Positions 5,407 through 12,289 are shown, counted from the stretch's first letter. The stretch is 12,289 nucleotides of DNA from CAZFQG01 sp964520785 (GCA_964520785.1 CAZFQG010000188.1:1-12289), one strand, 5' to 3'. Notes: generated from the sequence alone by a model not told the origin. Translations and numbers: made by a program.

Positions 5407-8306
5407 CGGCGGCGTATCGCGGCGGCGACGAGCAGGAGATGCTGCTGATTCCGATCCTGCGGGCGAAACTCCGCGAACTGAATCCCGGCGTGATCACGAC
5501 GGACGAGCGGGCGGACCTGATCATCCAACGGCTGCGCGCCCTGAACGACAACCAGGAGTGGCTTCGGTGGCTGCGTGGGGAGAAGACCTACAAGTTCGCC
5601 CAGGACGAGCAATACGAACACATCCACCTGATCGACTACCGCGAGCCGGACCGGAACGACTTCCTGGCGACGAATCAGGTCTGGATTCAGGGCATCGAGC
5701 GGCGGCGGCCCGACGTGCTGCTCTATGTCAACGGCATTCCGGTGGTGGACATCGAGGCCAAGACCGCCTCGCATGGACACGTGGACTGGGCGGAAGGCGC
5801 GAAGCAGACCGGGCGCTACGACCGCGAGATTCCGAACCTCTATCACTCGAATTGCTTTTGCGTGGGCGTAAACGAACTGCGGATGAAATACGGCGTGCCC
5901 GGCGAGCGGCTGCAGTACTGGCAGCAGTGGCGCGATCCGCATCCACACACGCATGTGCCGTCGTTCGACGAGATGAAATGCACGATCTACGGCCTTTTCG
6001 ACCGGGGCAACCTGCTGGACATTATTCAGAACTTCATCGTGTTCGAGACCGAGCAGGGTCAGACGAAGAAGAAGATCGCCCGCTATCAGCAGTTCCGCGC
6101 GGCCAACAAGATCGTCGCGCGGGCGGCGAACCTGGAGGAGGCCAGCGGCCAGCGGCGCGGCATCGTCTGGCACACGCAGGGCTCGGGCAAGAGCCTGACC
6201 ATGCTTTTCGCGGCGCGGAAGCTGTGGAATCTTGACCACATGAACCAGCCGACGGTCATTATCGTGGTGGACCGACTGCAACTCAAAGATCAGATGATCG
6301 GTGAACTGTTCAACTGCAACACGGAAAACGTTGAGGTGGCTGAGACTATTAGAGATCTCAGGCGGCTGGTGGGAGATGGTGATGGGCATCGCGGTATCAT
6401 CGTGACCAACATTCAGCAGTATGACGGAATGCACGCAGAACTGTCGAGCCGTTCGAACATCATCATGCTGGTGGACGAAGCGCATCGCAGCCAGTACGGC
6501 GACCTTGGCATTTTCATGCGTAGCGCCATGCCCAACGCCTCGATGTTTGGCCTGACGGGCACGCCGCTGGAGCTGAACGACCGCAACACGCCTAAGGCAT
6601 TCGGGCGCAAGATCAACGAGGACGAATACGAGCGGTACATGGACCGCTACGGGATCGACGACGCCCTGAAGGACCAGGCAATCAAGCCGATTCATTACGA
6701 AGTCCGGATGACCGACTGGAACGTGGCCTATTCCGACCTGGACAAGAAGTTCGAAGAGGTCTTCGCCGACTGCACACCCGAGGAACGGGAAAAGCTGAAA
6801 GGCGAGGCGCGGCTGGACGCGATTCTCAAGCATCCGAAACGCATCGCACAGATCGCCGAGGATATTGCCCAACACTTCGTCGATCACATCCGACCGAATG
6901 GCTTCAAGGGAATGGTCGTCTGCCGGGACAAGGAGATGTCCGGCCTTTACAAGGCGGCGCTGGACGAACTGCTGGCGCCGGAGGTCTCCCTGATTGTCGT
7001 CTCCGAAGACCCGATCCGTGACGGCGACAACGTAAAACGGCACTACCTGGGCGACGCGCAACGCCGCCGCGCCATCGAGGACTTCAAGAAACCCGCACCC
7101 AAATCACAGGAGGAGCGGGACGATCCGGACAACCGATTCAAGCGAGTGGAGATATTCATCGTCTGCGACATGCTGCTGACCGGCTTCGACGCGCCGATCC
7201 TGCAGGCGATGTATCTGGACAAGGGCATGCGCGACCACACGCTGCTGCAAGCCATCGCGCGCGTGAACCGGCCCTACACGGAACTGAAGGAGTACGGCCT
7301 GATCCTCGACTACTTTGGCATCTTCGAGAATCTGAACGACGCGCTGAACTACGACAAGAAGGAACTGGGGACGGTGGCGTTCCCATTCCAGAAGTTCCGC
7401 GAGATGTTCCGCGACAACATCGAGCAGCTGATGGACCTGCTTGTGGATATCCCTCGCGACGGAAGCCATACGAGCGCCATGAAGGCGCTGATCATGCTCA
7501 ACGACGACGACGAGAAGCGGGAGCAGTTCGAGAAACTCTACCGGAACGTCCGCATCCTCTATGAGACGCTTCAGCCCGACGAGTTCCTGCGCGACTACGT
7601 GCAGGATTACAAATGGCTCTGCAAGCTCTACATGCTCTATCGGAAGAAATTCTATCCCAAGGACCACTTTCAGATCACGGACGAGGATGGAGCCAAAACG
7701 CGCGAACTGATCCGCGAGTTTGTGGACGTGCAGGAACTGGAAGATGACTTCCCGACCTACACGCTGGACGAGAACTATCTGACCAAGATCAAAGATATGA
7801 ATCCGGATGCAAAGGCGCTCGACATTGAGGCGATGCTCGATGCTGAGATTCGGATTCGCTTGGACGAAGACGAGGACATCCGCCCCTTAAGCGAACGCCT
7901 GAAGCGGATTATCGAACAAAAGCGGGCCGGAACGCTGGCGGGAATCGCGCTCCTCAAGGAACTCGAAAACCTGACCAAACAGGTGGTAGAAATCATCCAG
8001 GAAGCCCAACGCCCGGTGGTGAACTCCATCGCGAAGGAGGTGGCCGCGCGGATAGCGGGCATTACTGAAGCAGAGGCGATGGCAGTCGCCGAGTCGCTCG
8101 TCACAAGTGCGCGCGCGAAGTGCTTCAAGAACTGGTTCACGCAGCCGCACATGGACACGGAACTCTACCGCGAATTCACGCTCCTGCTGGCCAAGCACTA
8201 CAAAGACTTCGGGCTTCATGGCCAGAACAGCGATTTCATCGAGCGATGTATCAAGCTGCTGAAGAAGGTGCGGTTCGCCGGAGAAGAAGAAGGGGCACAA
8301 GAGTGA
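5379..8306 (+). CDS. hsdR: Type I restriction endonuclease subunit HsdR (main reading frame, N-terminus frameshifted)
   Basis: HsdR is the ATP-driven motor and nuclease of the complex; it pumps unmethylated DNA and cuts it at a distance. In this 975-residue frame (TTG at 5379 as residue 1) I see the PD-(D/E)xK nuclease core, with P111-D112 and DIEAK (124-128). Next comes the superfamily 2 helicase: Walker A HTQGSGKS (265-272), DEAH box VDEAHRSQYG (365-374) and motif III LTGTP (392-396). TGFDAP lies near 600 and the motif VI-type QAIARVNRP near 622-631. A helical C-terminal region follows. The length is normal apart from about 23 missing N-terminal residues, encoded in another frame from 5311. 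Without a frameshift, translation would have to start at the poorly placed TTG 5379. The catalytic motifs look intact, so a slightly shortened enzyme could be active, or the missing base may be a sequencing error. The TGA overlaps the GTG of the next gene. Confidence 0.93.
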   Translation: MAYEPGDQVTAAYRGGDEQEMLLIPILRAKLRELNPGVITTDERADLIIQRLRALNDNQEWLRWLRGEKTYKFAQDEQYEHIHLIDYREPDRNDFLATNQVWIQGIERRRPDVLLYVNGIPVVDIEAKTASHGHVDWAEGAKQTGRYDREIPNLYHSNCFCVGVNELRMKYGVPGERLQYWQQWRDPHPHTHVPSFDEMKCTIYGLFDRGNLLDIIQNFIVFETEQGQTKKKIARYQQFRAANKIVARAANLEEASGQRRGIVWHTQGSGKSLTMLFAARKLWNLDHMNQPTVIIVVDRLQLKDQMIGELFNCNTENVEVAETIRDLRRLVGDGDGHRGIIVTNIQQYDGMHAELSSRSNIIMLVDEAHRSQYGDLGIFMRSAMPNASMFGLTGTPLELNDRNTPKAFGRKINEDEYERYMDRYGIDDALKDQAIKPIHYEVRMTDWNVAYSDLDKKFEEVFADCTPEEREKLKGEARLDAILKHPKRIAQIAEDIAQHFVDHIRPNGFKGMVVCRDKEMSGLYKAALDELLAPEVSLIVVSEDPIRDGDNVKRHYLGDAQRRRAIEDFKKPAPKSQEERDDPDNRFKRVEIFIVCDMLLTGFDAPILQAMYLDKGMRDHTLLQAIARVNRPYTELKEYGLILDYFGIFENLNDALNYDKKELGTVAFPFQKFREMFRDNIEQLMDLLVDIPRDGSHTSAMKALIMLNDDDEKREQFEKLYRNVRILYETLQPDEFLRDYVQDYKWLCKLYMLYRKKFYPKDHFQITDEDGAKTRELIREFVDVQELEDDFPTYTLDENYLTKIKDMNPDAKALDIEAMLDAEIRIRLDEDEDIRPLSERLKRIIEQKRAGTLAGIALLKELENLTKQVVEIIQEAQRPVVNSIAKEVAARIAGITEAEAMAVAESLVTSARAKCFKNWFTQPHMDTELYREFTLLLAKHYKDFGLHGQNSDFIERCIKLLKKVRFAGEEEGAQE

Positions 8307-9052
8307 GTTCGATCCCGGAATACACGGTCAAGGAAAGCCCCAGGGCCAGACACGCCCGGCTGAAGCTCTCCATGCGTGAGGGCTTGGTGGTCGTCGTGCC
8401 CAAGGGCTTCGACCACAACCGCATTCCCGGCATTCTGAAAAAGAAAAAACAGTGGATCGAGACGGCACAAGAGAAGATCGAGACGCAGCGGAAGTTCTTC
8501 GAGCCGGAGCCGCCGGGCAAAGTTCCCGAGCGGCTGATGCTTCGGGGCATTGGAGAGGAGTGGGCGGTGGACTACCGCGCCACGGATTCCCCGTACGTCA
8601 CGGCAGTGGAACGACCGGGCAACCGGCTGCTGGTTTTCGGCGACACAGACAATGCCGAAGCGTGCAAGGCGGCGCTCCGCCGGTGGCTGAACCGAAAAAC
8701 CCATGAGCACATCAAGGAGTGGGTGGAGCGGCTGGCTGAGGAGGGCGGATTCGACCTGCGGCGCGTGCTGGTGAAATCGCAACGCACCCGCTGGGCCAGT
8801 TGCTCGAAAAACAGGACCATCAGCCTGAACCTGAAGCTGCTTTTCATCCCGGAGGACCTGATCCGTTACGCCCTGATTCACGAACTCTGCCACACCGAAC
8901 TAATGAACCATTCGAAAGAGTTCTGGGCCATCGTTCGGGGCCACGAGCCAGACTACCGTGCGTTGGACGATAGCCTTCGCTCCGCCTGGCGCTACGTCCC
9001 CGCCTGGCTCGATGTCGAGAAAATGGTACGCGTGGGAGAAGCCCATCAATAG
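8303..9052 (+). CDS. YgjP/DUF45-type M48-like zinc metallopeptidase coupled to hsdR
   Basis: The 249-aa product is a predicted cytoplasmic zinc-dependent peptidase of the YgjP-like (DUF45, SprT-related) type. Seen: an N-terminal beta-rich region with SPRARHARLKLSMREGLVVV (about 12-31); the family block SQRTRWASCSKNRTISLN (159-176), where RWGSC is more usual; the HELCH zinc motif (193-197) with catalytic Glu194; and a third candidate ligand, His203, in MNHSKEFW. No signal peptide is visible. The start is GTG at 8303, overlapping the hsdR stop (GTGA) and preceded by an AGAAGAAGGGG tract; the frame is open further upstream but only as antisense-like sequence inside hsdR. Genes of this type often follow type I hsdR, but their substrate is not established to my knowledge. 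Processing or turnover of the restriction subunits is an inference. Confidence 0.9.
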   Translation: MSSIPEYTVKESPRARHARLKLSMREGLVVVVPKGFDHNRIPGILKKKKQWIETAQEKIETQRKFFEPEPPGKVPERLMLRGIGEEWAVDYRATDSPYVTAVERPGNRLLVFGDTDNAEACKAALRRWLNRKTHEHIKEWVERLAEEGGFDLRRVLVKSQRTRWASCSKNRTISLNLKLLFIPEDLIRYALIHELCHTELMNHSKEFWAIVRGHEPDYRALDDSLRSAWRYVPAWLDVEKMVRVGEAHQ

Positions 9053-9160
9053 CGAGTGGCGGGCTACTTCCAGCGTTAGGCCTTGCTGGCTGCTCATACC
9101 TACCCAGCGTTTCCTCCGCGAGACTCTCCTCGCAAATCAAGTAAGACCGCCGTCACATGG

Positions 9161-9682
9161 TCAAGCAGACTTCTGAATGAACTTGTTGAGACTCTCTGTC
9201 ATGGCATTCAATTGCTCTTGGAAACACTCTCGTGTTTTCAGATCACAGACGTCGCGTTTTCTGCGGATTCGCACCAGTAGCAGCCCGTCACGTACGGCTG
9301 CTAATTCATCGAAAACCTTGCAACATGTACGCACAGTCTGATCGTACTCACTCGGAGAGGTCGGAGAACACATATGAAGAAGCCCAATGACGTTCTTCAC
9401 GAAACCGTATGGCAGTATTGAACTGAGGACCGCTATATCACTCATGGGCAGGCGTGGTTTCTCAATCTCCCGTTCTGTCTGCACGACGTACTGAGAATAA
9501 TACATTTCCATTTGCGCTAGACACGCAAGCAGTCTATCGATAGCACCTATATATCTGTCTTCATACCAAGCTTGTATGGAGGTCTTGTCGTCATGCAATG
9601 CCTTAAAGTATACTCCCAACAATGCCGCCGATGCACCAATTACCGATCCTAGCGAGCTTGCCAAAAGGCTGTTCCAATCCAC
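9161..9682 (-). CDS. Hypothetical protein with one N-terminal membrane segment
   Basis: I do not recognise this 173-aa protein. Residues about 5-26 (LLASSLGSVIGASAALLGVY and neighbours) form a single hydrophobic segment containing small residues, suggesting a membrane anchor with a short outer N-terminus. The remainder is helical, with several cysteines (including CC near 121-122), a basic patch RIRRKRDVCD (about 137-146) and a KSA end. The start is GTG at 9682, supported by GGGAG seven bases upstream. It lies 54 bases downstream of the integrase stop on the same strand and may be co-transcribed with it. It converges with the metallopeptidase gene. Its base composition is distinctly more AT-rich than the restriction operon, which points to a separate origin. 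It may be a cargo or superinfection-type gene, but nothing in the sequence shows a function. Confidence 0.7.
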   Translation of the reverse strand: MDWNSLLASSLGSVIGASAALLGVYFKALHDDKTSIQAWYEDRYIGAIDRLLACLAQMEMYYSQYVVQTEREIEKPRLPMSDIAVLSSILPYGFVKNVIGLLHMCSPTSPSEYDQTVRTCCKVFDELAAVRDGLLLVRIRRKRDVCDLKTRECFQEQLNAMTESLNKFIQKSA

Positions 9683-9736
9683 AACAATGCTCCCATATTC
9701 ACAATTCTCGAACTAAACGGTCAACGCACAAAAGTC

Positions 9737-10894
9737 CTACCCAATCTCCCGCATCACCTTGGCCGCCTCCTCCGCGCAACTCTCCGCGTAGATCAGCGTC
9801 GTACTGATCGACGAATGGCCCAACGCGGCCTTCGCATCCGCCAGGGAGTACTTCTTGCGAATCTCCGTCGCGGCCGCGTGACGCAACTGGTTCGGACTCC
9901 ATAACTCGATCCCCGCCTTCTGACAGGCCCGGCGGATCGCGTAGGCGTAGGCCGGCGTTCGCCAGTAGGGGTTGTTATACTCCCGGCTTCGCTGCTCGTC
10001 CCGCGCCTGCTGACTCGGTTGGACCGGTGTCTTTCGCTTCTTCCGCAAGGCGGCTCGCCGCTGCGCCATCGCCTCCCCCGGGGAAAAACAGAAGGCGTCC
10101 GGATCGCGGTTCAGGTACGGCCGCAAGACCTTTTGAGCCAGCGGTCCCAGGACGATCAGCCGGACCTTCCCCTTGTACTTGGTCTTGTGGCTGGCCGGCC
10201 GGTAAATCCAGATTCCGTCCGGCCGCTGTTCGACCAGCCCCGGCTTGATCGTGCAGACCTCCCCGGGGCGCATTCCGGACCGGCGTTGCAGGGTCACCAT
10301 GTCGCGGACCTGGGGAAGCAGGTGCGGGAGCGTGGCGTCCACCACCTCATCCGGCACGGCCGTCACCGGCGGCGTCTCCCGGACCCCGTACTCGTCTTGG
10401 CGGAGCCCGGGGAGAAGAGCCAGGGCCTGGTAGACGGTGACCGGTATCAGTTCGGCGGTAACGGCCCACTTGAAGAGGTGCTTCACCTGGTTGACCAGCT
10501 TGTTCACGTACCCCCGAGAGAGCCCCTCCTCAATCAGCCCTTGCCGGAATTCGTCCAGAGCCTTGGGGCCGAATTCGACCGCTCGCATGTCTTCAGCCCA
10601 AAGGCTGAGCCGCCGGACCGTCTGGTGCATCGTCTCCACGGACCCCGCCTTCCTCCCCGAGGCATACCCATGCCGCCGCTTCTGCTCCGCCCAGTACCTA
10701 GCGCCCACCTGGGCGATGGTGATGTCCGACATATCCACATGGGAACGGTCCTGCTCCAGCCACTCGCGAATTCTAGCTTCGTACGCTTTTTTACTTACCG
10801 CGCTTCCATAAGCCCCCAAATAGTAGCATTTGCGCCCCAGCCAAACGATGGCCTGCCCACTCGATTTGTGACGACAGTATTTTGGAATTCTCAT
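9737..10894 (-). CDS. int: Tyrosine recombinase / site-specific integrase
   Basis: The 385-aa product catalyses integration and excision of the element by strand exchange through a tyrosine intermediate. Seen: an N-terminal arm- and core-binding region (about 1-165), with a SAM-like helical part around VETMHQTVRRLSLWAEDMRA (86-105). The catalytic domain (about 175-385) has Arg209 in SGMRPGE, a likely catalytic Lys in SHKTKYKGK (about 235-243), the box NQLRHAAAT (335-343) with Arg338, LGH with His360, and Tyr369 in LIYAES. The first residue of the usual HxLRH box is Asn335 instead of His; I recall the same SPNQLRH form in planctomycete integrases, so it is probably normal for this subfamily. 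The start is ATG at 10892-10894, with GGAGA nine bases upstream. It reads away from an orphan tRNA-Gly 3' half 127 bases upstream, the classic place for an attachment site. Confidence 0.95.
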   Translation of the reverse strand: MRIPKYCRHKSSGQAIVWLGRKCYYLGAYGSAVSKKAYEARIREWLEQDRSHVDMSDITIAQVGARYWAEQKRRHGYASGRKAGSVETMHQTVRRLSLWAEDMRAVEFGPKALDEFRQGLIEEGLSRGYVNKLVNQVKHLFKWAVTAELIPVTVYQALALLPGLRQDEYGVRETPPVTAVPDEVVDATLPHLLPQVRDMVTLQRRSGMRPGEVCTIKPGLVEQRPDGIWIYRPASHKTKYKGKVRLIVLGPLAQKVLRPYLNRDPDAFCFSPGEAMAQRRAALRKKRKTPVQPSQQARDEQRSREYNNPYWRTPAYAYAIRRACQKAGIELWSPNQLRHAAATEIRKKYSLADAKAALGHSSISTTLIYAESCAEEAAKVMREIG

Positions 10895-10946
10895 GACCCA
10901 TTCTCTCCAAATTCGGGTTTTCAGATTGAGAATTCAGTAATTACTG
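10885..10946. promoter_or_regulatory. Inverted repeat and palindrome over the integrase start (possible operator)
   Basis: GAATTCTCA at 10885-10893 and TGAGAATTC at 10927-10935 form a 9-bp inverted repeat, the first arm covering the integrase start codon. A perfect 12-bp palindrome, CAGTAATTACTG, directly abuts it at 10935-10946. The region is AT-rich compared with its surroundings. These are candidate sites for a repressor or excisionase controlling int, or for transcript folding that hides the start. No regulator gene is visible next to it. Confidence 0.45.
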
Positions 10947-11020
10947 ACTTTTATCGACCTCATATATTGCGTGCACACTATATTCGCTGTCCCAAGTACT
11001 TACTATTTAAGGGCTTACAA

Positions 11021-11064
11021 AGCGGGCGAAGGGACTCGAACCCTCGACATACAGCTTGGGAAGC
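11021..11064 (-). other. Orphan 3' half of tRNA-Gly(CCC): integrase attachment site
   Basis: On the minus strand the sequence runs from an anticodon loop TTCCCAA (anticodon CCC), through the 3' anticodon stem and a perfect T-arm (GAGGG TTCGAGT CCCTT), to the 3' acceptor strand CGCCCGC followed by a T. No matching GCGGGCG acceptor strand or D-arm is found on the 5' side: beyond 11064 the anticodon stem pairs for only two bases and the sequence is unrelated. It is thus a tRNA fragment of the kind left by site-specific integration into the 3' half of a tRNA gene. It lies just upstream of the integrase gene. The crossover is probably in or near the anticodon loop. The other copy is not in the window. 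Confidence 0.75.
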
Positions 11065-11126
11065 ATATTTGGGACACCCATTGCCGAAGCCGTTTCGACC
11101 CTTGTTTTCTCGGATCGAACGCGATT

Positions 11127-11229
11127 CTACCCTATATTTACAGGCTTTGCAAGTAGTAGCAAGCAAACACTATGTTTTGCGGGGCGTGAGGGTACTACCC
11201 TTTCAAAAAAGGGTAGAAAAGGGTAGTAC
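11127..11229. repeat. Four CTACCCT motifs and a 12-bp inverted repeat beside the attachment site
   Basis: CTACCCT occurs at 11127-11133 and 11195-11201, and its complement AGGGTAG at 11210-11216 and 11220-11226. The last three sit in a perfect inverted repeat, GTACTACCCTTT (11192-11203) with AAAGGGTAGTAC (11218-11229), with an extra internal copy. Four copies of a 7-mer in 100 bases, 60-165 bases from the tRNA-derived core, look like integrase arm-type or excisionase sites. A transcription terminator is less likely because no T-run follows the stem. Confidence 0.5.
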
Positions 11230-11490
11230 TTCCCGGTGCCAGAACAGAGCGATTTTCGAATCGACATACAGCCGGCGTAGCTGTAACATCGCGCGTTCGC
11301 GTTCCGACGGCCTGATTATCGGCCTCGGGTCCGTTCGTGCGTTCTCCGTCAAGGAACGCGGTATTAGCGGTGCCATACGAGATTGCCGTTCATCCGGTCG
11401 ACTTGCCGAGAAGATCGACCGCCGGGGGTTCTCCGGTTCGGCTTCGAGTATCTCTTTCAGTTCATCATTCGGCATACCCGCTTCCCGCAA
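11203..11490 (-). CDS. Doubtful or decayed small reading frame
   Basis: A 95-codon minus-strand frame starts at a TTG (11488-11490). Its first part (LREAGMPNDELKEILEAEPE) looks like a genuine helical protein segment, but the rest has no protein-like pattern and overlaps the CTACCCT inverted repeat. In the adjoining frame upstream (about 11505-11600), GRVVRGFNVEDVAGFMESVL also looks coding, and the two would join if one base were missing near 11508. This may be a broken gene or a base-calling error, or both frames may be accidental. Apart from this, I see no supportable gene between 11230 and 11665. Confidence 0.2.
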   Translation of the reverse strand: MREAGMPNDELKEILEAEPENPRRSIFSASRPDERQSRMAPLIPRSLTENARTDPRPIIRPSERERAMLQLRRLYVDSKIALFWHREVLPFSTLF

Positions 11491-11665
11491 TTCTCGGAGA
11501 ACGACGTCTTTCCTCTGAGGGAGGAACGCGGGAACGGGAGCACGGATTCCATGAACCCGGCGACGTCCTCGACATTGAACCCACGAACGACCCGGCCATC
11601 ATGGAGCGGATGTAACCGATGGCCAAGGTCGATGGTAGACCCCAGGGTCGGCGGCCCGTATGCCC

Positions 11666-11698
11666 AAAAAAGCACCCCCAGGTCCCCCCGGGGGTGCT
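11666..11698 (-). terminator. Rho-independent terminator
   Basis: Read on the minus strand, a 9-bp GC-rich stem AGCACCCCC / GGGGGTGCT (11690-11698 with 11671-11679) and an 11-base or smaller loop are followed directly by six T residues (11666-11671). It lies 28 bases beyond the stop of the small CxxC protein gene and should end that minus-strand operon. There is no T-run on the plus strand. Confidence 0.85.
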
Positions 11699-11725
11699 CG
11701 TCACCTGGTAGCAGGGGCCCAGCGA

Positions 11726-11923
11726 TCAGTTCTCGTTATGCTCGGTGCCGCAATAATCGCACTGTCCATCGGTCCAGCCATAGACCGGCTCTTCCGCGCC
11801 GGGGAAGATGCGGGGCCAGCAATCGGGGCAGATCATGCTCCCGTCGCCGAGGCGGTAGACGCTCTTCTCTTCGCGGACCGCCTCGGGATTTTTGGTTGCG
11901 GTCTGAATGTTGCACTGCTTCAC
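11726..11923 (-). CDS. Small CxxC-pair (zinc-ribbon-like) hypothetical protein
   Basis: This is a 65-residue protein starting at GTG 11921-11923, with AAAGGAGT (11931-11938) seven bases upstream; a longer in-frame start at 12061 would overlap the upstream gene and is unlikely. Seen: ICPDCW (31-36) and CDYCG (55-59), two CxxC pairs 19 residues apart, consistent with one four-cysteine zinc site. The middle is VYGWTDGQ and the tail is acidic (EHNEN). It has no membrane segment. I do not recognise a named family. It follows the 107-aa gene by 19 bases and precedes a terminator, so it is the last gene of a short operon. A zinc-binding DNA- or RNA-contacting role is only a guess. Confidence 0.75.
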   Translation of the reverse strand: MKQCNIQTATKNPEAVREEKSVYRLGDGSMICPDCWPRIFPGAEEPVYGWTDGQCDYCGTEHNEN

Positions 11924-11930
11924 CGGAGTT

Positions 11931-11938
11931 ACTCCTTT
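11931..11938 (-). promoter_or_regulatory. Ribosome binding site of the CxxC protein gene
   Basis: AAAGGAGT on the minus strand lies seven bases before the GTG at 11923. It is the strongest ribosome binding site at this end of the window and decides the short start over the longer in-frame candidate. Confidence 0.75.
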
Positions 11939-11942
11939 CGTG

Positions 11943-12266
11943 TCAGAGGACACGAAAAAGCCAGCGTAGGCGGGGAGTGGTGGTAAGGCGTTCAAGGAAC
12001 ACCTTCCGGGCCTCGCGGTGCCGGAACACTCCCCATTTACGCTGGTGTTCAGAATCATCAAAGAGTTCCTTGGTCCATGAGAATGGTTCTACCTCCTCTC
12101 GATCTTCGCGTTTTCCTCTGTCGGCGTCAATACCTTGGTCGACGATTTCGGCCGGTTTCGGCAGGTCATAAGTATCGGACCCCCTCCCGTAAATGGCGCC
12201 ACGGCCGCGTCTCGCGTTCGTGATTACGGTAATCAGGCCGACGATTGGGTCTGGATCGTTGACCAC
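11943..12266 (-). CDS. Hypothetical protein, possibly continuing beyond the window
   Basis: A 107-codon frame starts at GTG 12264-12266. The frame stays open to the window edge and the codons before the GTG (KIAFG) read smoothly into VVNDPDPIVGLITVI, so the true start may lie outside and this would be the C-terminal part. The first 20 residues include a hydrophobic, strand-like segment. The middle is charged (GIDADRGKREDREEVEP) and the end is basic and aromatic (TTTPRLRWLFRVL). No family is recognised. It lies 19 bases upstream of the small CxxC gene on the same strand and shares its terminator. The window ends in a run of eight C residues, so the very last bases deserve caution. Confidence 0.55.
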   Translation of the reverse strand: MVNDPDPIVGLITVITNARRGRGAIYGRGSDTYDLPKPAEIVDQGIDADRGKREDREEVEPFSWTKELFDDSEHQRKWGVFRHREARKVFLERLTTTPRLRWLFRVL

Positions 12267-12289
12267 TCCAAAGGCGATTTTCCCCCCCC

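Noticed and set aside
5124..7061. 645-codon minus-strand frame opposite hsdR
   Set aside because: It is antisense to the nuclease and helicase motifs of hsdR; its Val/Leu/Arg-rich low-information composition is typical of shadow frames.
9070..9089. Small inverted repeat CCAGC/GCTGG between the convergent genes as a terminator
   Set aside because: The stem is only five base pairs with a ten-base loop and no T-run on either strand.
10971..11156. 61-codon plus-strand frame containing GEGTRTLDIQLGK
   Set aside because: This is another familiar false protein made by translating the complement of a tRNA 3' half.
10019..11518. 499-codon plus-strand frame across the integrase and attachment site
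   Set aside because: It is antisense to the integrase, whose catalytic motifs are clear. Its SGRRDSNPRHTAWE segment is the well-known spurious translation of a tRNA T-arm and anticodon arm.
12281..12289. Terminal run of eight C residues as a biological feature
   Set aside because: A homopolymer at the very end of the sequence is more likely a contig-edge effect, and there is no context to interpret it.

Overview
The window is GC-rich bacterial DNA, most likely from a member of Planctomycetota or a relative. This is an inference. It rests mainly on the tyrosine recombinase at 9737..10894, whose catalytic box (SPNQLRHAAATEI) and C-terminus (IYAES...VMREIG) match integrases I recall from planctomycetes. 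The gene content is that of a mobile defence island, not core chromosome.

Layout. Positions 1..373 hold no convincing gene. From 374 to 9052 a single plus-strand operon encodes a type I restriction-modification system with extra genes: hsdM (374..2437), hsdS (2427..3668), a 162-aa DUF6978-like protein (3665..4153), a 260-aa DUF1828/DUF1829-like protein (4150..4932), a 122-aa basic heptad-repeat reading frame (4929..5297), hsdR (5379..8306, with its first codons in another frame from 5311) and a YgjP/DUF45-type zinc metallopeptidase (8303..9052). Almost every junction is an ATGA or GTGA overlap or a gap of a few bases, so the genes are probably co-transcribed and translationally coupled. HsdM and HsdS would form the methyltransferase and HsdR would add DNA translocation and cleavage. 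The jobs of the three embedded genes are not known.

The most unusual element is a degenerate 21-bp tandem array at 4964..5173, lying between the embedded genes and hsdR. It has ten units and encodes ten heptapeptides. Its first nine units are also concentrically self-complementary about 5057/5058. The outer arms form a perfect 13-bp inverted repeat, and one arm contains an AAAGGAGG Shine-Dalgarno-like sequence. hsdR itself appears to have lost one base near 5385: the conserved N-terminus is in one frame and the other 970 or so residues are in another.

From 9161 to about 11230 (minus strand) lies an integration module: a 173-aa protein with one predicted membrane segment, the integrase, a short operator-like region, and an orphan 3' half of a tRNA-Gly(CCC) gene at 11021..11064. 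The missing tRNA 5' half and four CTACCCT motifs on the far side suggest an attP-like or tandem-element junction. The right end (11666..12289) carries a minus-strand pair of small genes, one with two CxxC motifs, followed by a strong intrinsic terminator. The stretch 11230..11665 has only weak or broken reading frames.
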